A stretch of 64,000 bases of DNA from Sphingomonas citricola (GTDB lineage Bacteria; Pseudomonadota; Alphaproteobacteria; Sphingomonadales; Sphingomonadaceae): the NCBI RefSeq assembly GCF_019429535.1, contig NZ_JAHXZM010000002.1:620001-684000 (forward strand), given 5' to 3'. How positions within the stretch are numbered: the first letter of the stretch is position 1; every line of letters begins with the position of its first letter. Shown here piece after piece: positions 58,744 to 64,000 of this stretch. Made by a program: the position numbers and the translations under genes. Under the pieces are notes generated by a model. That model was given only the letters and a program-made list of their open reading frames with translations. It was not told the origin of the DNA and searched no databases.

Positions 58744-59436
58744 GTGGTGGCATTGTACCGGTTGAAAGGGCTCGGCTGGCTGTCGAGCTGCGCGCTGGTC
58801 GCGATCGGCTTCTATCTCGTCTCCTCGCAGGTCGCCGCCGAGCGAAAGCGGTTGCAGATGGTCGACGTCAAGATCGCCAGCGCCGAGCGCGATATCCGCG
58901 CGCTAGAAACCGAGTTCGACGTGCGCTCCAACCTCGCGCAGCTCGAGCGCTGGAACGGCAATACGCTGGCGCTGACCGTTCCCACCACGCAGCAGTTCGT
59001 GCGCGATGAAACGACGCTTGCCGGGCTGTCGCCGCGCGATATGACCCCGCTTCAGGCAGGCGGCGAGGGCGCGGTGCAGACCGCGTCGCTGATCGTCCCG
59101 TCGTCGCCGATGACCGTTGCCCCGCCCGCCGCCTCGCCGCACGCCGCGCCCGCGATTGTCAAGGCGGTCGTGACCAAGCCGGTGACGGCGCCGCGTTACG
59201 ACGCGGTCCGCATCGCGCATGTCGTGCCCGCGACGCCGGCCCCCGCCGGTCGGCCCGCCCCCGCGGTCGCCACCGCGCGCGTGCTGATCCGTCAGGCGAT
59301 CGCGCACGCCGACGAGCGCCCGCGCGGCGACCGCAACGTCCGCTCGGTCGCGATGATCGACAATTCCCTACTCAGTGCCGGCACACTCGGCGATCTGGCG
59401 AGCGGCGCGCGCGCCGAGCGGAGCCGCCTGCGGTGA
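58744..59436 (+). CDS. ftsL: Cell division protein FtsL
   Basis: This 230-residue bitopic protein starts at GTG 58744, 2 bp after rsmH. One transmembrane helix (about 10-28) and a short coiled coil (RKRLQMVDVKIASAERDIRA) are followed by a long Pro/Ala-rich tail. It is roughly twice the length of typical FtsL; the extended C-terminus is probably disordered. The call rests on the coiled coil and on its place between rsmH and ftsI. It would bind FtsB and FtsQ in the divisome. Confidence 0.85.
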   Translation: MVALYRLKGLGWLSSCALVAIGFYLVSSQVAAERKRLQMVDVKIASAERDIRALETEFDVRSNLAQLERWNGNTLALTVPTTQQFVRDETTLAGLSPRDMTPLQAGGEGAVQTASLIVPSSPMTVAPPAASPHAAPAIVKAVVTKPVTAPRYDAVRIAHVVPATPAPAGRPAPAVATARVLIRQAIAHADERPRGDRNVRSVAMIDNSLLSAGTLGDLASGARAERSRLR

Positions 59437-61148
59437 CCACCTTGGTCGCGCGTCCTATCCGACCAACGAGAAACATCGACCAACGCCACGCGCTGGTCGC
59501 GACGCAGCACATGCGCCTGATGGTGCTGATGCTGCTGTTCGTCGCGGGCGTGCTCGCGATCATCGCGCGGCTCGCGCTCCTCGGCGTCCTGTCGGGCGGC
59601 GAGGATGCCTTGTCCAACCGCCTGACCGCGCCGCGCGGCGACATTGTCGACCGCAATGGCCAACCGCTCGCGCGGACGATCGATGCGTGGACGATCGCCG
59701 TCCACCCGCGCAAGCTGATCGGCGATCCGACCGAGATCGCCCAGCGTCTCGCCGACCTGATGCCCGATCGCGGCAATCAGGCTTGGTTCTATCAGCAGAT
59801 CACCAAGCCATCGAGCTTCGCCTATCTCAATCGCCGCGCGAGCCCCGCGCTGGTCGAGGCGGTGAACGCGATCGGCGAGCCGGGGATCGTGTTCGAACGC
59901 GAGACGCAGCGCCTCTACCCGCAGAGCTCGCTCGCCGCGCACGTGCTGGGGTTCATCAGCAACGGCACCGGCATGAGCGGGATCGAGCGCGCGCTGAACG
60001 ACCGGCTCACCAATCCGGCGACCGAGGCGAAGCCGGTGCAACTGGCGATCGACAGCCGCGCGCAGGCCGCGATGGAGAGCGAACTCGGCCGCGCGATGAC
60101 GACTTTCTCGGCGCGCGGCGGCGGCGGGGTCGTGCTCGACGTTGCGACCGGTGAGGTGATCGCGATGGTATCGCTGCCGACGTTCAATCCCAACCGCGTC
60201 GGGCGCGCGGGCCTCGACGAACTGCGCAACGTGACGACGCAAAGTGTGTTCGAGCTCGGCTCGACCTTCAAGCCGATCACGATGGCGACCGCGATCGACA
60301 ACGGCGTCGTCACCTCGATGCAGCGTCGCTTCGACGCGACGCATCCGCTGCAGGTTGGTCGCTTCACGATCCACGACGAGCGCGGTGATCCCAAACGCTG
60401 GCTCAACATGGCGGAAACGCTGATCTACTCGTCCAACGTCGCGACTGCGCGCGTCGCCGACGAGGTCGGGCCGGCACGGATGCAGGCGATGTTCAAGAAG
60501 CTCGGCTTCGACACCCCGCCCGACATCGAGCTGCGCGAGAAGGGGCGTCCGCTGCTGCCGAGCTACTGGGCGCGCACCACGACGATGACGACCGCCTACG
60601 GCCACGGCATTGCGGTGACCCCGCTGCATCTCGCCAGCGCCTATGCCGCGCTCGTCAACGGCGGCACGTGGCGGCCGGCGACGCTGCTGAAGGTAGCGCC
60701 GGGGCATCAGGTCGCGGGGCGCCGCGTCATCAGCGAGCAGACCAGCGCACGGATGCGGCAGATGCTGCGGCTCGTCGTGCTGCGCGGCACGGGTCGCAAG
60801 GGCGATGCGCCGGGCTACCGCGTTGGCGGCAAGACCGGCACCGCCGAGGCGGCGGTCGCGGGCGGATACGACCGGTCGCGCAACGTCGCGACCTTCGCTG
60901 CCGCCTTCCCGATGGATGCGCCGCGCTACGTCGTCGTCGCGATGCTCGATTCGCCGCTCGGGACCAAGGAAACCTACGGGTGGAAGACCGCGGCATGGAA
61001 CGCGGCCCCCGTCGTCGGGCGGACGATCGCGCGGATCGGCGCGATGCTGGGCGTTACCCCGGACGATCGCCGCGACGTTGACGTGTCTGACATTCTGCCG
61101 ACATTGTGGCAGGACCCCTCGCGCGCGCCGACCAGCGGCGGACAGTGA
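59433..61148 (+). CDS. ftsI: Septal transpeptidase PBP3
   Basis: This 571-residue class B penicillin-binding protein cross-links septal peptidoglycan. It has an N-terminal anchor (about 27-48), a pedestal (APRGDIVDRNGQPLAR) and a transpeptidase domain with the SxxK motif GSTFKP (S277, K280), SSN (333-335) and KTGT (K467). It starts at GTG 59433, overlapping the ftsL stop. Length and motifs are complete. Confidence 0.97.
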   Translation: MTTLVARPIRPTRNIDQRHALVATQHMRLMVLMLLFVAGVLAIIARLALLGVLSGGEDALSNRLTAPRGDIVDRNGQPLARTIDAWTIAVHPRKLIGDPTEIAQRLADLMPDRGNQAWFYQQITKPSSFAYLNRRASPALVEAVNAIGEPGIVFERETQRLYPQSSLAAHVLGFISNGTGMSGIERALNDRLTNPATEAKPVQLAIDSRAQAAMESELGRAMTTFSARGGGGVVLDVATGEVIAMVSLPTFNPNRVGRAGLDELRNVTTQSVFELGSTFKPITMATAIDNGVVTSMQRRFDATHPLQVGRFTIHDERGDPKRWLNMAETLIYSSNVATARVADEVGPARMQAMFKKLGFDTPPDIELREKGRPLLPSYWARTTTMTTAYGHGIAVTPLHLASAYAALVNGGTWRPATLLKVAPGHQVAGRRVISEQTSARMRQMLRLVVLRGTGRKGDAPGYRVGGKTGTAEAAVAGGYDRSRNVATFAAAFPMDAPRYVVVAMLDSPLGTKETYGWKTAAWNAAPVVGRTIARIGAMLGVTPDDRRDVDVSDILPTLWQDPSRAPTSGGQ

Positions 61149-61198
61149 CGGCGGGGTTTCGGGTTGAACGGAGTTGAACGAGTGAAAAGGCAGGGCGA

Positions 61199-62626
61199 AT
61201 GAGATTGTCGGCCCTGACCGACGTGAGCGGTACGGCAGGTGACGCGGTCGTCACCGGTTTCGCGATCGATCATCGTAAGGTCGCGCCGGGCACGATCTTC
61301 GGCGCGTTCGAAGGCGCGCGCGTCAACGGAGAGGACTTCATTCCCGCAGCGATCGAGGCCGGCGCGGTCGCGGTGGTGGCGCGGCCTGAGGCGCGGGTAG
61401 AGGGTGCGGTCCACATCGCCGATTATTCACCGCGCGAACGCTTCGCGAAGCTCGCCGCCCGTTTCTTCGCGCCGTTTCCCGCCACGGCGGTCGCGGTAAC
61501 GGGCACCAATGGCAAGACCTCGACCGTGGAGATGACGCGGCAATTGTGGCGGATGTCGGGGCATCACGCCGCCTCGATCGGGACGCTCGGCGTCACCACC
61601 GCCGACGAACGCGTCGTGACGGGGCTGACGACCCCCGACGTCGTTACCTTCCTGTCGAACGTCGCCGGGCTGGCGCGCGAGGGCGTAACGCACCTGGCGT
61701 TCGAGGCATCGAGCCACGGCCTCAGTCAATACCGTACCGAAGGGCTGCGGGTCTCTGCCGCGGCGTTCACGAATCTCAGCCGCGATCACCTCGATTATCA
61801 CGGCGACATGGCGGCTTATTTCACCGCGAAACTGCGGCTCTTCTCCGAAGTTCTCGCCGACGATGGCACCGCGGTCGTCTGGGCCGACGATCCGCAGTCG
61901 GAACGCGTGATCGATCTGGCGCGCGAGCGTGGCAACCGCGTGATGACGGTCGGCGAGCACGGCGACGACCTGCGCCTCGTGTCGCGTGCGCCGACATTGC
62001 TCGGGCAGGGTCTGGTGATCGCGACGCCGGACGGAACCGAGCACCGTGTCAACCTGCCCCTGATCGGCGGATATCAGGCGGCGAACGCGCTGCTGTCGGC
62101 GGCGCTCATCATCGCGACGGGTGGTGACGCGGCGACGACGCTCGCGGGCCTCGCGCGGTTGCAGCCGGTGCGCGGGCGGCTGGAGCGCGCGGCGATCGCC
62201 CAGTCGGGCGCGCCGATCTACGTCGATTACGCACATACGCCGGACGCGCTGGAGGCGGCGATCGCGGCGCTGCGCCCACATGTCGCGGGCCGGCTGATCC
62301 TCGTGTTCGGCGCGGGCGGCGACCGCGACCAGGGCAAGCGCGCGCCGATGGGAAAGGTGGCGGCCGATCAGGCCGACGTGGTGATCGTCACCGACGACAA
62401 TCCGCGCGGTGAGGAGGCGGCGGCGATCCGCCGCGACGTGCTGGAAGGCGCGCCGGCAGCGACCGAGATCGGCGACCGTCGCGCCGCGATCGCGTATGCG
62501 GTCGAGATCGCGCGGGCGGACGACATCGTGCTCGTCGCGGGCAAGGGGCACGAGCAGGGGCAGATCGTCGGCGACATGGTACTTCCCTTCGACGACGTCA
62601 CGGTCGCGCGCGAGGTCGCGGCGTGA
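61199..62626 (+). CDS. murE: UDP-MurNAc-tripeptide ligase (meso-DAP adding)
   Basis: This 475-residue ligase adds the third residue to UDP-MurNAc-L-Ala-D-Glu. The P-loop GTNGKTSTVEMTRQLW (about 103-118), FEASSHGLSQYR, NLSRDHLDYHG and the meso-DAP-specific DNPR motif (VIVTDDNPRGEEAA) are present, so it adds diaminopimelate. The stop overlaps the murF start. Confidence 0.97.
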   Translation: MRLSALTDVSGTAGDAVVTGFAIDHRKVAPGTIFGAFEGARVNGEDFIPAAIEAGAVAVVARPEARVEGAVHIADYSPRERFAKLAARFFAPFPATAVAVTGTNGKTSTVEMTRQLWRMSGHHAASIGTLGVTTADERVVTGLTTPDVVTFLSNVAGLAREGVTHLAFEASSHGLSQYRTEGLRVSAAAFTNLSRDHLDYHGDMAAYFTAKLRLFSEVLADDGTAVVWADDPQSERVIDLARERGNRVMTVGEHGDDLRLVSRAPTLLGQGLVIATPDGTEHRVNLPLIGGYQAANALLSAALIIATGGDAATTLAGLARLQPVRGRLERAAIAQSGAPIYVDYAHTPDALEAAIAALRPHVAGRLILVFGAGGDRDQGKRAPMGKVAADQADVVIVTDDNPRGEEAAAIRRDVLEGAPAATEIGDRRAAIAYAVEIARADDIVLVAGKGHEQGQIVGDMVLPFDDVTVAREVAA

Positions 62627-63993
62627 CGTTGTGGACCGCAGCCGAGATCGCCGCAGCGACGCACGGAACGGCCTCGGCCGACTTCGCGGTCGGAGGCGTC
62701 GCGTTCGATTCGCGGGAGGTCGGGCCGGGCGATCTGTTCGTCGCGCTCACCGGCGAGACGACCGACGGCCATCGTTTCGTTGATCAGGCGTTCGCGCAGG
62801 GCGCGGCGGGCGCGCTCGTCTCGCGCGCGGTGGACCACCCGGTGGTCGAGGTCGCCGACACGTTCGCGGCGCTGGAAGACCTTGGCCGCGCCGCGCGTGC
62901 GCGGGTGAAGGGCAAGGTGATCGGCGTCACCGGCTCGGTCGGCAAGACCTCAACGAAGGAGGCGCTGTTCGCCGCGCTCGATCGCGCGCCGTCGGTCAGC
63001 GCGCACCGTTCGGTGAAGAGTTACAACAACCACACCGGCGTGCCCCTGAGCCTCGCGCGCATGCCGCAGGGCAGCGACTATGCGGTGCTCGAGATGGGGA
63101 TGAACCATCCGGGCGAACTCGCGCACCTGACGACATTGGTGCGCCCGCACGTCGCGCTCGTCACCGCGATCGCGCCCGCGCACACCGAATTCTTCCCCCA
63201 CGAGGCTGCGATCGCCGACGCGAAGGGCGAGATTTTCCGCGGGCTGGAGCCCGGCGGGGTCGCGATCGTGCCGTACGACAGCCCGCACCGCGACCGGCTG
63301 ATTGCCGCCGCCGAGCCGTACGCAGCGCGGATCGTCACCTTCGGGCTCGATCGCGCCGCGGACGTGTCCGCGATCGAGATCGCACGTGCGAACCACGGCG
63401 GCACCTTCGTCACCGCGCGCATCGGAGAGCACGAACTGAGCCTGACGGTCGCGCAGCCGGGCGCGCATTGGGTGTCGAACGCGCTGGCGGTGCTCGCCGC
63501 GGTCGACGCGGTCGGGGGCGATCTCGCGCTCGCGGGGCTCGCGCTGGCCGAACTCGGCGGGCTCGCGGGGCGCGGCGCGCGCAGCGAGATCGCGGTGGGG
63601 GACGGCCACGCGCTGCTGATCGACGAGAGTTACAATGCCAACCCCGCCTCGGTCGCGGCGACGCTCGCCGTGCTCGCAGAGCAACCCGGCCGCCATGTCG
63701 CGATCCTGGGCGAGATGCGCGAACTCGGCACCAAGAGCGCCGACTATCACGCCGGGCTTGCCCCCGCGGTGGTCGCCGCGCGCGTCGAGGTGGCCGTGCT
63801 GGTCGGCGAAGCGATGCGCCCGCTCGCGCAAGCGCTTGAGGGACGGGTCGATTTCGTCCATGTGCCCGATGCCGCCGCCGCGCTGGACCACGTACACCGT
63901 GTGATCGCGCCGGGCGATGCGGTACTCGTGAAGGGTTCGAACGGGGTGGGACTGGCGCGGGTCGTCGCGGGTCTCGCGGGCGGGAAGAAATAA
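62623..63993 (+). CDS. murF: UDP-MurNAc-pentapeptide synthetase
   Basis: This 456-residue ligase adds D-Ala-D-Ala to complete the pentapeptide precursor. The P-loop GVTGSVGKTSTKEALFAALD (about 104-123), NNHTGVPLSLAR, AVLEMGMNHPGEL and IDESYNANPASV are present. The GTG start overlaps the murE TGA (GTGA). It ends directly against the mraY start. Confidence 0.97.
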   Translation: MTLWTAAEIAAATHGTASADFAVGGVAFDSREVGPGDLFVALTGETTDGHRFVDQAFAQGAAGALVSRAVDHPVVEVADTFAALEDLGRAARARVKGKVIGVTGSVGKTSTKEALFAALDRAPSVSAHRSVKSYNNHTGVPLSLARMPQGSDYAVLEMGMNHPGELAHLTTLVRPHVALVTAIAPAHTEFFPHEAAIADAKGEIFRGLEPGGVAIVPYDSPHRDRLIAAAEPYAARIVTFGLDRAADVSAIEIARANHGGTFVTARIGEHELSLTVAQPGAHWVSNALAVLAAVDAVGGDLALAGLALAELGGLAGRGARSEIAVGDGHALLIDESYNANPASVAATLAVLAEQPGRHVAILGEMRELGTKSADYHAGLAPAVVAARVEVAVLVGEAMRPLAQALEGRVDFVHVPDAAAALDHVHRVIAPGDAVLVKGSNGVGLARVVAGLAGGKK

Positions 63994-64000
63994 GTGCTTT
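63994..64000 (+). CDS. mraY: Start of mraY, cut by window edge
   Basis: The seven bases after the murF TAA read GTG CTT T, which fits the N-terminus MLY of sphingomonad MraY, the expected next dcw gene. Only two codons are visible, so this is inferred from gene order. Confidence 0.45.

Overview
The window is about 64 kb of high-GC chromosomal DNA from an alphaproteobacterium, most likely a sphingomonad (Sphingomonas or a close relative). The evidence is the protein sequences of RpoB/RpoC, RplJ, NusG and SecE, an NDUFA12-type complex I subunit next to a DUF2155 protein and aat, and a dcw cluster with a fused-looking long FtsL. Housekeeping DNA occupies 1-22008 and 47105-64000. Between them lies a 25 kb integrated element.

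Left chromosomal arm. The usual secE-nusG-rplK-rplA-rplJ-rplL-rpoB-rpoC block, read on the minus strand, is broken into three pieces. secE-nusG-rplK-rplA (21010-18930) is separated from rplJ-rplL (11062-10103) by a FadL-type porin, an FMN-dependent hydroxy-acid dehydrogenase, an SDR, a TonB-like protein, a 44-residue membrane protein and a Tat-exported PhoX-like lipoprotein. rplJ-rplL is separated from rpoBC (8030-1) by a proline-rich membrane protein and a 39-residue membrane protein. A well-formed sigma70-type promoter lies ahead of rpoB, so rpoBC probably has its own transcription start.

Integrated element (22009-47077). A tyrosine recombinase has inserted it into the 3' half of tRNA-Trp. 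A 49-bp perfect direct repeat (22009-22057 and 47029-47077) marks the ends, and paired 11-bp-spaced GTGGCGACTC motifs just inside each end look like integrase arm sites. The left module is int, an unknown gene, an AlpA-like regulator and a PriCT-2/RecA-fold replication protein, followed by a dense cluster of TGTCCGG repeats that looks like an iteron origin. This is the layout of an autonomously replicating phage satellite or mobilisable island rather than a conjugative element; no conjugation genes were seen. The cargo is defence-like: a nuclease-NACHT STAND NTPase; a tightly coupled three-gene operon (two-TM/PLD-like membrane protein, beta-RFAP-synthase-like GHMP enzyme, HAM1/ITPase-P-loop kinase fusion); and a type IIG restriction-modification enzyme with a DUF91/NucS-like partner. 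The right end holds a complete tail tape measure gene with a muralytic domain and its upstream chaperone-like gene, with no other virion genes, followed by two small regulators flanked by strong inverted repeats. The three-gene operon is my main candidate for an undescribed system. By analogy with HAM1-based nucleotide signalling (Kongming), it could make or sense an unusual nucleotide and trigger a membrane effector.

Right chromosomal arm. After the intact tRNA-Trp come a GGDEF-EAL protein, a fatty-acyl-AMP ligase, recX, a double cold-shock protein, the NDUFA12/DUF2155/aat/ParA group, an MliC-like lipoprotein, cysK, and the start of the division and cell-wall (dcw) cluster: mraZ, rsmH, ftsL, ftsI, murE, murF and the first bases of mraY. 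mraZ is preceded by four GGGA boxes on an exact 10-bp period.
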